Assembly: GCA_023438065.1 (NCBI GenBank)
Contig: JAEXRH010000012.1
Location: 496,001 to 560,000, forward strand
Length of the DNA stretch: 64,000 nucleotides
Direction of reading: 5' to 3'
From: Spirochaetota bacterium
Lineage (GTDB): Bacteria > Spirochaetota > Spirochaetia > Treponematales > Treponemataceae
In this document: one piece after another, positions 1 to 7,835 of the stretch
Position numbering within the stretch: the first letter of the stretch is position 1
Layout: each line of letters opens with the position of its first letter
Notes under the pieces: model-generated
Database searches by the model: none
What the model saw: only the letters and a program-made list of their open reading frames with translations
Told to the model about the DNA's origin: nothing
Made by a program: the position numbers and the translations under genes

Positions 1-2
1 AC

Positions 3-701
3 TTCCCCGGCCGCGTAGCTGCGGCCGCGTTCCTGCCGGGATGCAATCTCCGCTGCCCCTTCTGCCATAACGCCGCGCTCGCCCAGGCGAGCGTGACCAC
101 GGGGCCTTCCTCGGAACCCGAGGCGGGATACGTCACGATCGAGGATATCTACGCGCATCTCGAAAAACGCGCGTCGGTCCTCGGGGGGATCGCGATCTCG
201 GGCGGAGAGCCCCTTCTCTCGCCCGCGCTCGTCGGACTCATCGCCAAGGCGCGAAGTCTCGGCCTCGCGGTAAAGATCGATACCAACGGCACGCTTCCCG
301 ACCGTCTCAAGGCGATACTCGATTCCCCCGAAACGAGGCCGGACATGGTCGCGATAGACGTGAAGACGAGTCCCGCGCGGTACGGCGAGCTTACGATCGA
401 GGAAAGAACCGGCGCCTCCGCGGGAGAGGCGCTCCTCAGGTCGCTTGAAATCCTTGCGAGGGAAAGAGGGTCGTTACGCGTCGAATACAGAACCGTACTC
501 GTCCCGGGCCTCGTGCGCGAGACGGAAATCAGGGACATCGCCGAGATCATCCCGAGAGACGCCGATTGGCAACTCGCATCCTTCGTCCCCGGCAATTGCC
601 TTTCGCACGCGTTGAACGCCGTCGAGCCCTACGGGCCCGCCGAAACGGAACGGCTTCTTTCGATCGCGAAGGCGCTCGTACCCGGCGCGACGCTCCGGTA
701 G
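3..701 (+). CDS. Radical SAM activating enzyme, NrdG-like (5' end outside window)
   Basis: The reading frame is open from the first bases and lacks its start, which lies upstream of the window. Near its N-terminus it reads FPGRVAAAAFLPGCNLRCPFCHN, containing the CxxxCxxC cluster (Cys at about bases 42-68) that binds the [4Fe-4S] centre and SAM. A GGEPLL motif follows about 55 residues later, as expected for radical SAM proteins. The FPG...FLPGCNLRCPFCHN context is typical of anaerobic ribonucleotide reductase activases and close relatives. Known role: making the glycyl radical on the reductase without oxygen. The reductase gene itself is not visible, so the substrate is inferred. The next gene starts 10 bp downstream. 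Confidence 0.8.
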   Translation, partial: FPGRVAAAAFLPGCNLRCPFCHNAALAQASVTTGPSSEPEAGYVTIEDIYAHLEKRASVLGGIAISGGEPLLSPALVGLIAKARSLGLAVKIDTNGTLPDRLKAILDSPETRPDMVAIDVKTSPARYGELTIEERTGASAGEALLRSLEILARERGSLRVEYRTVLVPGLVRETEIRDIAEIIPRDADWQLASFVPGNCLSHALNAVEPYGPAETERLLSIAKALVPGATLR

Positions 702-711
702 GGACCGTTCA

Positions 712-1107
712 ATGACCGAAGGCGCGAAAAAAACACTCAGGGAATCGGGCCTCTACGTCGCGATCGGCGCGCTCGCCTCCGCGACCGACGGCGCCCTCTA
801 CCTTGCCTTCACCCGCGCGCTCTCGATCGGGCTGCTCGCCGCGAATTTCATGAGCGTGAACGTCGGCATCACGGTGAGCTTCTTTCTTAACGCGCACGTC
901 AACTTCCGGAAAACGCACCGGCTTCTCCGGCGAGCCGTATCGTTCTACGGCATCTGCTATTTCGGCATGCTCGTTTCCATGGCCACGCTCTACGTCGGCG
1001 TTTCCCTGTGTTCCTTCCCGGATATTCCCGTCAAGGGCGCGGCCATTCTCCTTGCCGGCACGGTTCAGTTTCTTTTCAACAAGTTCGTCACGTTTGGCAG
1101 GATATAG
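712..1107 (+). CDS. GtrA-like family small membrane protein
   Basis: 131 residues with about four hydrophobic segments (roughly residues 14-32, 38-58, 72-92 and 100-120) and the ending NKFVTFGRI, which matches the GtrA/DPMS family signature (F.FN..WTF). Known family role: flipping or helping transfer polyprenyl-linked sugars across the inner membrane. No glycosyltransferase partner is adjacent, so the sugar and acceptor are unknown. It sits between the radical SAM gene and an MFS gene on the same strand with short gaps (10 and 30 bp), so co-transcription is likely although the functions look unrelated. Confidence 0.75.
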   Translation: MTEGAKKTLRESGLYVAIGALASATDGALYLAFTRALSIGLLAANFMSVNVGITVSFFLNAHVNFRKTHRLLRRAVSFYGICYFGMLVSMATLYVGVSLCSFPDIPVKGAAILLAGTVQFLFNKFVTFGRI

Positions 1108-1137
1108 GGACATCGCGACAACGGGAGGGATACGCGC

Positions 1138-2295
1138 ATGAACAACGTGATCTTCATCGGGCTCGTAAGCTTCTTCATGGACTTGAGCACCGAGATGGTT
1201 TACCCGCTCATACCGCTCTATCTCACCGCGGCCTTCGGGACGACGCCGACCCTCATCGGCGTTATAGAGGGAATCGCCGAAAGCCTCTCGAGCGTCCTCA
1301 AGGTCTTCTCGGGCTACCTGACGGACAGGTACCGCAAGAAAAAGCCGCTCGCCTTTTCGGGATACGCTACCGGCTTCGCGTACAAGGTATTGCTCATCCT
1401 CGCGACCTCATGGGTCGGAATACTCGCCGCGCGGGTGATCGACCGATTCGGAAAGGGTATCCGCACCGCGCCGAGGGACGTGCTCGTCAGCGAAAGCTCG
1501 GGCTCCGACAGGCTCGGGCATTCCTTCGGCATCCACAAGGCGCTCGACATGGCCGGTTCCGCCGCGGGCATACTCGTCGCCTGGATTCTCGTCGCGAGGC
1601 TCGGATCGTCCGCGAACTACAAGGCCATCTTTCTCTATTCCTGCATTCCCGCCTTATTCGCGCTTCTCATGTTCGCCTTCATCCGCGAGACCTCGTCGAC
1701 CGCCCCGGCCGCACCCAGGATCAATCTCGTCGCGGGGCTCTCGGGAATCGACGGCAGGCTCAAGCTCTATCTAGTCGTCGTATTCGTCTTCACGCTCGGG
1801 AATTCCTCGAACGCGTTTCTCCTTCTCAAGGCGCAACGGATCGGGTTCTCGCCGTCATCGGTCATACTCCTCTACTTCGTCTATAACGCCGTTTCGTCGC
1901 TTCTTTCGATTCCGTTCGGGAGGCTTTCCGATCTCGTCGGAAGAAAGGCCCTTCTCGTCTCGGGATACCTCATCTTCTCGATCGTGTACGGTATCTTCGC
2001 GTTCGCCCGGACACCGAGCCTCATCGCTGCCGCGTTCGCGCTCTACGGGTTATTCACGGCGCTTACCGCGGGAGTAGAGCGCGCGTTCATCGCGGAGATC
2101 GCGCCTGCCGAGTTTAAGGGCACGATGCTCGGCCTCCATTCGACTATCACGGGTATAGCGCTCCTTCCCGCGAGCGTCATCGCGGGTCTCCTCTGGACGG
2201 CCTTCAACGATACGGTCCCCTTCGCGTTCGGCGCGAGCCTTTCCGCGTGCGCGGCGGTCACGCTCGCGGTTTTCCTTCGCCCGCGCGTCAAGTAG
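1138..2295 (+). CDS. Major facilitator superfamily transporter
   Basis: 385 residues, about 12 hydrophobic segments. The conserved loop between TM2 and TM3 reads GYLTDRYRKKKPL, the MFS motif A (G-x-x-x-D-R-x-x-R-x), and a second copy, GRLSDLVGRKALL, lies in the C-terminal half, showing the two-fold MFS repeat. A good Shine-Dalgarno (GGGAGGG) lies 9 nt before the ATG. The start MNNVIFIGLVSFFMDLSTEMVYPLIPLYL resembles bacterial MFS proteins annotated as drug or organic anion exporters. Substrate cannot be read from the sequence. Confidence 0.85.
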   Translation: MNNVIFIGLVSFFMDLSTEMVYPLIPLYLTAAFGTTPTLIGVIEGIAESLSSVLKVFSGYLTDRYRKKKPLAFSGYATGFAYKVLLILATSWVGILAARVIDRFGKGIRTAPRDVLVSESSGSDRLGHSFGIHKALDMAGSAAGILVAWILVARLGSSANYKAIFLYSCIPALFALLMFAFIRETSSTAPAAPRINLVAGLSGIDGRLKLYLVVVFVFTLGNSSNAFLLLKAQRIGFSPSSVILLYFVYNAVSSLLSIPFGRLSDLVGRKALLVSGYLIFSIVYGIFAFARTPSLIAAAFALYGLFTALTAGVERAFIAEIAPAEFKGTMLGLHSTITGIALLPASVIAGLLWTAFNDTVPFAFGASLSACAAVTLAVFLRPRVK

Positions 2296-2360
2296 GGCTT
2301 TCGAAAGGGCCGATCCGGTCTCGGTTGTCATGTGGCCGAAACCCGCGAGGAAAAGCGAAC

Positions 2361-2389
2361 TTGCCGATATATCGGTTTACCGGTATAAT
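2361..2389 (+). promoter_or_regulatory. Sigma-70 promoter with overlapping 12-bp palindrome
   Basis: TTGCCG-N17-TATAAT gives a strong -10 and a fair -35 upstream of the solute-binding protein gene. A perfect palindrome CCGATATATCGG (2364-2375) covers the end of the -35 box and the early spacer, where a repressor would block polymerase. The regulator is not identifiable. Confidence 0.6.
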
Positions 2390-2432
2390 CAAGAAAAATG
2401 GGCATAGTGGACGGCGCCAGGGAGGCATACCG

Positions 2433-3191
2433 ATGAAACGCTTTTTCGTGCCGATTCTCTGTCTTTTCCTGATCCGCGCTCTCGATGCGGAAAGCGTTCG
2501 AATCGGCGTTTTTACGCACTATCCCATCGTGATGCAAAGCGCGAGTGACGGCCAGCCTTACGGTCCCGGCGTTGAATATGCAAAGGCGGTGGTTCGCGCC
2601 CTTGGATACGAGCCAGTCGTCAAATCGTTTCCGGTATCACGACTCATCGCAAATCTTAAAACGGGTGAACTCGACATGGCGATCAGCCTTGGAAAGACGG
2701 ATGAGCGAAAGGAGTATTTGCTCTATGCCGACGAGGCGAGCATCGTATACCAACCATCGCTGACCGTTCGTTCCGATTACCCCCTCGACGCCATCACTTC
2801 GGTGAGCGATCTCGGAAAGATGAAGATCGGTTATCTTCTCGGCGCGTATCCGGGAAGTTTCTTCAAAGGCGACACGGGCGTTCAATTCGACCTTATCGCC
2901 GGGGACAGCTGGATCGAGCAGAATGTCGATAAACTCCTTTTGGGAAGAATCGACGGTATACTCGATCAAAACGACTATTCCTGCATCGCTGCCGCGCGCC
3001 GAAAAGGCGTCGAAGATCGGATCAAGGTGCTTCGTCTCCCCGGAGAAGGCATAAAATCGTATATCGCCTTCTCGAAGGCGTCCCCGAAAGGACAGAGTCT
3101 CCATCGCGCGTTCAACGCGTTGGACAAGTCGTCGGCGCCGAATCAAAAGGATTTTATCGAAGGTTCCCTCCTTGAGCTTCTTTCACGCTGA
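2433..3191 (+). CDS. Periplasmic solute-binding protein, SBP_bac_3-like
   Basis: 252 residues. The ATG at 2433 follows GGGAGG and begins a signal peptide (MKRFFVPILCLFLIRALDAES). The frame is open further upstream, but that stretch has no signal peptide or ribosome site and overlaps the promoter. The mature part starts VRIGVFTHYPIVMQ and contains GVEYAKAVVRALGYEPVVKSFPVSRLIANLKTGELDMAIS and YLLGAYPGSFF, the layout of family-3 amino-acid-type binding proteins (two lobes, type II fold). No ABC permease or ATPase is adjacent, so it may be an orphan receptor or work with a transporter elsewhere. Ligand unknown. Confidence 0.75.
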   Translation: MKRFFVPILCLFLIRALDAESVRIGVFTHYPIVMQSASDGQPYGPGVEYAKAVVRALGYEPVVKSFPVSRLIANLKTGELDMAISLGKTDERKEYLLYADEASIVYQPSLTVRSDYPLDAITSVSDLGKMKIGYLLGAYPGSFFKGDTGVQFDLIAGDSWIEQNVDKLLLGRIDGILDQNDYSCIAAARRKGVEDRIKVLRLPGEGIKSYIAFSKASPKGQSLHRAFNALDKSSAPNQKDFIEGSLLELLSR

Positions 3192-3284
3192 AAAATAAAG
3201 CGGGGCGATTTTTCGTTACCGCGATTCCGTACGATGCCTCCGCCAGGCATGAACGACTCCCCGTTCTTCAGTACCCTCCGGCGA

Positions 3285-3313
3285 TTGACAGTTTTCGCGC
3301 TTTCTTGCATTCT
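3285..3313 (+). promoter_or_regulatory. Possible sigma-70 promoter for FKBP lipoprotein gene
   Basis: A perfect -35 TTGACA is followed after 17 nt by CATTCT, a weak -10. It lies about 70 bp before the start codon. The strength of the -35 box is the main support. Confidence 0.4.
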
Positions 3314-3380
3314 TTCCTTCAATACGTTACGTATCGGGAGCCCTTGGAGGTTCCTCATTTCGCTTTTTTTGGACATAACC

Positions 3381-4067
3381 ATGAAGAAGACCATTCTCGC
3401 CACGCTGATCCTCGCTGCCGCGCTTTTCGCCGCGTGCAAGACCGACGGAAAGAAAACCGACGCCGCGAAGAGCCCCTCCGTCGACCCGAGCTACGCGTTC
3501 GGCATGGCGATCGGATCGAGCCTCAAGGAAACCTCCGTCGAGATCGATTACAACGAATTTCTCAAGGGCATCAAGGACGTGATGGGAAACAAGAAGACTG
3601 CCGTCACCATGGAAGAGGCGCAGAACATCGTCAGGAACGCGATCGAGACCGCGATGGCGAAAAAGGGAGAGGAGAACCTCGCGAAGGAAAACGAGTTCCT
3701 CGCCGAGAACGGGAAGAAGAAGGGCATCGTCACCACCGCGAGCGGTCTTCAGTACGAAGTCATCGCCGAGGGAACCGGGGCGAGCCCCGCCGCGAGCGAC
3801 GTCGTGAAGGTTCACTACGTCGGAACCCTCGTCGACGGCACGAAGTTCGACAGCTCCATCGACCGCAACGAGCCCGCCATGTTCCCGCTTGATCGCGTCA
3901 TCCCCGGTTGGACCGAGGGCATCCAGCTCATGAAGGTCGGCGGCAAGTCGAAGTTCTACATCCCGTCCAAGCTCGCCTACGGTACCAACGGCGCCGGAGA
4001 CAAGATCGGCCCGAACGCGACCCTCATTTTCGAGGTCGAGCTCCTCGAGATCAACCCGAAGCAGTAA
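3381..4067 (+). CDS. FKBP-type peptidyl-prolyl isomerase lipoprotein
   Basis: 228 residues. The N-terminus MKKTILATLILAAALFAAC is a lipoprotein signal with lipid-acceptor Cys19. Residues about 35-115 form the charged helical dimerisation domain seen in FkpA/Mip proteins. Residues about 120-228 are the FKBP domain, with VKVHYVGTLVDGTKFDSS, VIPGWTEGIQLMKVGGKSKFYIPSKLAYG and LIFEVELLEI all intact. Expected role: folding or refolding of exported proteins in the periplasm by proline cis-trans isomerisation. The frame extends upstream but only the ATG at 3381 gives the signal peptide. The gene stands alone between its own promoter and a strong terminator. Confidence 0.92.
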   Translation: MKKTILATLILAAALFAACKTDGKKTDAAKSPSVDPSYAFGMAIGSSLKETSVEIDYNEFLKGIKDVMGNKKTAVTMEEAQNIVRNAIETAMAKKGEENLAKENEFLAENGKKKGIVTTASGLQYEVIAEGTGASPAASDVVKVHYVGTLVDGTKFDSSIDRNEPAMFPLDRVIPGWTEGIQLMKVGGKSKFYIPSKLAYGTNGAGDKIGPNATLIFEVELLEINPKQ

Positions 4068-4113
4068 GCGGCGTGCGGCGCTCGCGACACGCGGGCGCGC
4101 GCGATAAGCGAGC

Positions 4114-4159
4114 AAAAAAAAAGCGAACGAGGCCCGAAAGCCCGTTCGCTTTTTTTTTT
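4114..4159. terminator. Bidirectional rho-independent terminator
   Basis: An A-rich flank, a stem pairing AAAGCGAACG...GGC with GCC...CGTTCGCTTT (loop around CGAA) and a run of T on the other side make it a terminator for both the FKBP gene (plus) and the SPFH operon (minus), which converge here. Confidence 0.9.
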
Positions 4160-4182
4160 GCGACTTCACCGTACGGCGTACG

Positions 4183-5106
4183 CTATCGACCCTCGAGCAT
4201 CTTCGCGGCCTTCGCGGTAACGTCGGTGAGCTCGGTGAGGTCGGCCGAGAGGAATACCTTCGAGCCGTCCTTCGCGATCCCGCCGAGCGCGTCGATCCAG
4301 CCCTCGGAAAGCCTGAGGTTCGCCGCGACCTCTCCGCCCTTCAGGTTCACGGATTCCGCGACCTTCCTGATTCCCTCGGCCGTCGCCTTCGCCACGGCGA
4401 CGATTTCGGAGGCCTCGCCTTCGGCCTCGTTGATCATCCGCTGCTTCTGTCCCTCGCTCGTGTTGACCGCTTCCTGATAGGCGCCCTTCGAGAGGTTGAT
4501 CTTCGTCTCCATCTCGCCGAGGGAGCGCGCGATCTCGGCGCGTTTTTCGCGTTCCGCCTTCATCTGCGCTTCCATCGCGTCCATGATCGAGTCGGACACC
4601 TTGATGTTCTGGATCTCGTACCGGGTTACCTTGACGCCCCAGGGGTCTGAGGCCTCGTCAACCGCCTTGACGACGAGCGCGTTGATCTGCTCGCGCGCCT
4701 CGAAGGTGCGGTCGAGCTCGAGCTGGCCGAGCACCGAGCGCATCGTCGTCTGCGCGAGAAGGACCGTCGCGTACGCGTAGTTCCGCACGCCGTAGCTCGC
4801 CTTCTTCGGGTCGATGACCTGGAGATAGAGCACGCCGTCGACCCTGACCTGCACGTTGTCCCTCGTGAAGCAGTCCTGCGCGGGAACGTCCATCGCCTGT
4901 TCCTTGAGGGTCTGGCGGTAGCGAACCTTGTCGACGAAGGGGAAGAGCACGTGAAAGCCCGCCTCGAGCGTCTTGTGGTAACGGCCGAGCCGCTCGACGA
5001 TGAGGGCCTGCTTGTTCGGGACGACGCGAATGCTCCTGAAAAGGGTGATGATGAACACGAAGGCGAAAACGCCGAGGAGAATAAATAACGGGGTAAACGG
5101 GTTCAT
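4183..5106 (-). CDS. SPFH/stomatin-family membrane protein (second copy)
   Basis: 307 residues. The ATG overlaps the stop of the upstream paralogue by 4 bp (ATGA), which fixes the start; the longer open frame is read-through of that gene in another frame. One N-terminal membrane segment (about residues 6-24) is followed by a full SPFH/band-7 domain (VVPNKQALIVERLGRYHKTLEAGFHVLFPFVDKV...) and a long helical region rich in Glu, Lys and Ala (about 175-260). Stomatin-like SPFH proteins form ring or cage oligomers in membrane microdomains. About half of its residues look shared with the next gene, suggesting a duplication that may form a hetero-oligomer. Works with the NfeD gene of the same operon. 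Confidence 0.88.
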   Translation of the reverse strand: MNPFTPLFILLGVFAFVFIITLFRSIRVVPNKQALIVERLGRYHKTLEAGFHVLFPFVDKVRYRQTLKEQAMDVPAQDCFTRDNVQVRVDGVLYLQVIDPKKASYGVRNYAYATVLLAQTTMRSVLGQLELDRTFEAREQINALVVKAVDEASDPWGVKVTRYEIQNIKVSDSIMDAMEAQMKAEREKRAEIARSLGEMETKINLSKGAYQEAVNTSEGQKQRMINEAEGEASEIVAVAKATAEGIRKVAESVNLKGGEVAANLRLSEGWIDALGGIAKDGSKVFLSADLTELTDVTAKAAKMLEGR

Positions 5107-6038
5107 TTGGCGCCTCCTGCGTGCGGTTTCGCGGGAGTCTTGCCCGCTCCCTTTATGATGTCGGCGACCGCGGCGAGACCCGCGAGCTCGGCGGGATACA
5201 CGGACACGTCGCAACGCGCGAGAGTCGACTTGAATCGCGCGATGTAGCTTTCCGCGAGCCTGATACCCATGGCGGTCCTCCCGCCGGGAGCCGAAAGGGC
5301 TTCGGCGACGAGCGCGAGACCCTCGGCGGTCGCCTGGCTCGTGATCTCGATCGCCTTCGCGCGACCGTCGGCGATGTTGATCCGTCGCTCCTTCTCGCCG
5401 AGCGAGCGGTTGATGGCGTCCTGCTTGTCGCCGAGCGAGACGTTGATGATCGCCTGCTGCTGGCCCTCGCTCGACAGGATGTTCGCGCGTTTGATCCGCT
5501 CGGCGCGCATCTGGCTTTCCATCGCCTCGAGGATCGTCGAGGTCGGGGTGATGTCCCTGATCTCGTAACGGGTAACCTTTATGCCCCAGTTTTCGGAGGC
5601 CTCGTCGAGCGCCTGAACGATATTGTCGTTGATCCCCTCGCGCCCGCAAAAGGTCTTGTCGAGCTCGAGCTTTCCGATCTCGCTTCGCATCGTGGTTTTC
5701 GCCAGCTGGGTCACCCCGAAGCGGAAGTTCTCGATTCCGTAACTCGCCTTGACGGGGTCGATCACCTTGAGGTAGAGGATCCCGTCAACCTCGACCTGGA
5801 CGTTGTCGCTCGTGATGCACACCTGCGCCTCGACGTCGAGCGCGTCCTCCTTGAGGTTTTGCCGGTACGCGATCGAGTCGATAAAGGGCACGAGAATGTG
5901 GAATCCCGCCTCGAGGGTCTTCGTGTACTTTCCGAGCCGCTCGATGATGTAACATTCCTGCTCGGGCACGACGACCGCGATCTTGAAAAGGACCACGATG
6001 AACACGAAAGCCAATAGATACGCGAGAAATACCGTCAT
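5103..6038 (-). CDS. SPFH/stomatin-family membrane protein (first copy)
   Basis: 311 residues, start ATG at 6038 preceded by GGAAAG. The sequence begins with a membrane segment (MTVFLAYLLAFVFIVVLFKIAVV), then the SPFH domain with VPEQECYIIERLGKYTKTLEAGFHILVPFIDSIAYRQNLKEDALDV, and a coiled-coil stretch with GEKERRINIADGRAKAIEITSQATAEGLALVAEALSAPGG, highly typical of QmcA/YbbK-type stomatins. The pairing of NfeD with SPFH genes is well known and is linked to membrane quality control. The open frame extends upstream, but the homology begins at this ATG. Confidence 0.9.
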   Translation of the reverse strand: MTVFLAYLLAFVFIVVLFKIAVVVPEQECYIIERLGKYTKTLEAGFHILVPFIDSIAYRQNLKEDALDVEAQVCITSDNVQVEVDGILYLKVIDPVKASYGIENFRFGVTQLAKTTMRSEIGKLELDKTFCGREGINDNIVQALDEASENWGIKVTRYEIRDITPTSTILEAMESQMRAERIKRANILSSEGQQQAIINVSLGDKQDAINRSLGEKERRINIADGRAKAIEITSQATAEGLALVAEALSAPGGRTAMGIRLAESYIARFKSTLARCDVSVYPAELAGLAAVADIIKGAGKTPAKPHAGGAK

Positions 6039-6102
6039 CACTTTCCTCCATATATAAATACTTATTGCGTTGTCCTCACGGAAACGGCGGACGTACCGGG
6101 GC

Positions 6103-6564
6103 CTATGCCTTCGGTTCCATCCGCTCCACGATGTAGGTAAGGTCCTCGCGGGCGACGATCCTCGCGACGCTTCCCTTCTCGCACGTTCCCGCCCTGGTGC
6201 GCGCCTTCCAGCTCGTCCCCCGGAAACGGATTCTGCCGTCCCTGACGTCGGACGCGTCCTCGAGAACCTCGGCGGTCTCGCCGATACCGGCATCCTCGAC
6301 GCCTCCGGGCTTCGTGGGATCGAATATCGTGCCGCCGAAAATCCTCGTGAATCTCCTTCGGAGAAAGACGAGGGACAAGGTCGAAAGAACGATGAAAAGA
6401 AGGATCTGCAGCCACAACGCGTCCTGTACGATCGGCATGAAACAGCACGCGGCCGTCGCGAGGGCGCCGAGCCCGAAAAAGAAGATCACGAAACCGGGCA
6501 TGACCATCTCGAGTCCGATGCACCCGATTCCGATCACCGCCCAAACCAACCACGGCTCATACAT
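6103..6564 (-). CDS. NfeD family protein
   Basis: 153 residues with GGAGG 8 nt before the ATG. Three or four hydrophobic segments at residues 5-70 (MYEPWLVWAVIGIGCIGLEMVMPGFVIFFFGLGALATAACC) precede a soluble C-terminal OB-fold domain (about 85-150) containing GETAEVLEDASDVRDGRIRFRGTSWKART. This is the short NfeD form without the serine protease domain. It heads the operon with two SPFH genes; NfeD proteins bind or assist SPFH partners. Confidence 0.88.
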   Translation of the reverse strand: MYEPWLVWAVIGIGCIGLEMVMPGFVIFFFGLGALATAACCFMPIVQDALWLQILLFIVLSTLSLVFLRRRFTRIFGGTIFDPTKPGGVEDAGIGETAEVLEDASDVRDGRIRFRGTSWKARTRAGTCEKGSVARIVAREDLTYIVERMEPKA

Positions 6565-6586
6565 GGCGAACCTCCGTCATGCTTTC

Positions 6587-6595
6587 ATTATAACA
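6587..6595 (-). promoter_or_regulatory. Extended -10 promoter of the NfeD-SPFH operon
   Basis: On the minus strand the sequence TGTTATAAT gives a perfect -10 (TATAAT) with the TGn extension, 22 nt before the NfeD start. No good -35 is visible, which is normal for extended -10 promoters. Confidence 0.6.
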
Positions 6596-6700
6596 CGGAT
6601 CAGCTTGACTTTTATCATCTGTTTTTCTATTGTTGAAACGAATTCAGCGCCGTTGCAGGCATTGAAACGAGTCATTATCCTTATGTTTTGGAGAAGCCAC

Positions 6701-7672
6701 ATGAAACAGGCGAAAATCGCGATTATCCTTATGGCCATGTCCGCGCTTTTCCTTTCCTGCACGGGAAAGGGAGCCGGCTCGAAAGCGGTATACAAAATCG
6801 GCGTCGTGCAGCTCGTCGAGCACGTCGCGCTCGACGCGTCGTACAAGGGCTTCGTGGACGGGCTCAAGGAAGCGGGCTTTGAGGACGGGAAGAACCTCAA
6901 GATCGACTTCCAGAACGCCCAAGGGGAACAGGCCAACTGCCAGACCATCGCGCAGAAGCTCATCAACGACCAGGATGACCTTATCCTGGCGATCGCGACC
7001 CCCGCGGCCCAGGCCGTCGCGAACCTGACCGACACGATCCCGATCGTCGTGACCGCGGTCACCGACCCCGCGAGCGCGAAGCTCGTGAAGTCGAACGAGG
7101 CGCCCGGCACCAACGTCACCGGCACCTCCGACCTCACCCCGGTCGAGCAGCAGATGGATCTCATCAAGAAGCTCGTTCCCGCCGTGAAAACCGTCGGCTT
7201 CCTCTACTGCTCGAGCGAGCAGAACTCGAAGTTCCAGATCGACCTCGCCAAGAAAGCCTGCGACAAGCTCGGCATCAAGTACGTCGAGGCGACCGTCTCG
7301 AACTCGAACGAGATCCAGCAGGTTACCCAGAGCCTCGTAGGCAAGGTCGAGGCCGTCTATTCCCCCACCGACAACATGATCGCCGCCGGCGTTCCGACCG
7401 TCGCGGGCGTGCTCAACGCCGCGAAGATCCCCTTCATCGTCGGCGAGGACGGGATGGTGAAGTCGGGAGGTCTTGCGACCTACGGCATCAACTACTACGA
7501 GCTCGGCAAGCAGACCGCGAAGATGGCGGTCGAGATCCTCAAGGACGGGAAGAAGCCCGCCGATATGCCGATCCAGTACCTTTCCACCTGCGATTTCTCC
7601 TATAACGCCGAAACCGCCAAGGCGATCGGCATCACGATCCCCGAAGACCTCGTCGCGAAGGCGAAGCAGTAA
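6701..7672 (+). CDS. ABC transporter substrate-binding lipoprotein (ABC_sub_bind family)
   Basis: 323 residues. The start MKQAKIAIILMAMSALFLSC is a lipoprotein signal with Cys20. The mature protein begins YKIGVVQLVEHVALDASYKGFVDGLKEAGFEDGKNLKIDFQNAQGE and contains LILAIATPAAQAVAN and TDNMIAAGVPTVAGVLNAAKIPFIVGEDGMVKSGGLATYGINYYELG, signature stretches of the ABC_sub_bind family to which the streptococcal tryptophan receptor TrpX belongs. Permease and ATPase genes follow, but after a terminator, so the receptor can be made in excess. Two 9-bp TTGAAACGA repeats lie upstream. Ligand (aromatic amino acid or related) is inferred from family members only. Confidence 0.85.
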   Translation: MKQAKIAIILMAMSALFLSCTGKGAGSKAVYKIGVVQLVEHVALDASYKGFVDGLKEAGFEDGKNLKIDFQNAQGEQANCQTIAQKLINDQDDLILAIATPAAQAVANLTDTIPIVVTAVTDPASAKLVKSNEAPGTNVTGTSDLTPVEQQMDLIKKLVPAVKTVGFLYCSSEQNSKFQIDLAKKACDKLGIKYVEATVSNSNEIQQVTQSLVGKVEAVYSPTDNMIAAGVPTVAGVLNAAKIPFIVGEDGMVKSGGLATYGINYYELGKQTAKMAVEILKDGKKPADMPIQYLSTCDFSYNAETAKAIGITIPEDLVAKAKQ

Positions 7673-7698
7673 TCCCCCTCGAAATAACTCAAGCATCT

Positions 7699-7734
7699 CG
7701 CCCGCTGCGCGTTCGCGTCGCGGGCGTTTTTTTT
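7699..7734 (+). terminator. Rho-independent terminator after the binding-protein gene
   Basis: CGCCCGC pairs with GCGGGCG (7699-7705 with 7720-7726) and is followed by eight T. It lies between the binding protein and the permease gene, so full operon transcripts must read through it or start again from a promoter just downstream. Confidence 0.85.
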
Positions 7735-7756
7735 ACCCTGTTGCGCGATTCCCGTA

Positions 7757-7785
7757 TTTTCATCATCCGGCAAACCTGTTATTAT
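7757..7785 (+). promoter_or_regulatory. Promoter for the permease/ATPase genes
   Basis: TTTTCA-N17-TATTAT with TG one base before the -10 (extended -10). It follows the terminator and precedes the permease gene by about 50 bp. Confidence 0.45.
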
Positions 7786-7835
7786 GAACCGTCGCGCATC
7801 CCGAAAGGTTTCCCCGCGACGTTGGAGGCCGCATA

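Noticed and set aside
1008..1886. Long Arg/Gly-rich frame of 292 codons overlapping GtrA-like and MFS genes
   Set aside because: High-GC shadow of the MFS gene in another frame; the real frame has clear membrane motifs.
2247..2432. N-terminal extension of the solute-binding protein
   Set aside because: Would remove the signal peptide from the N-terminus and run through the promoter; the ATG at 2433 has a good ribosome site.
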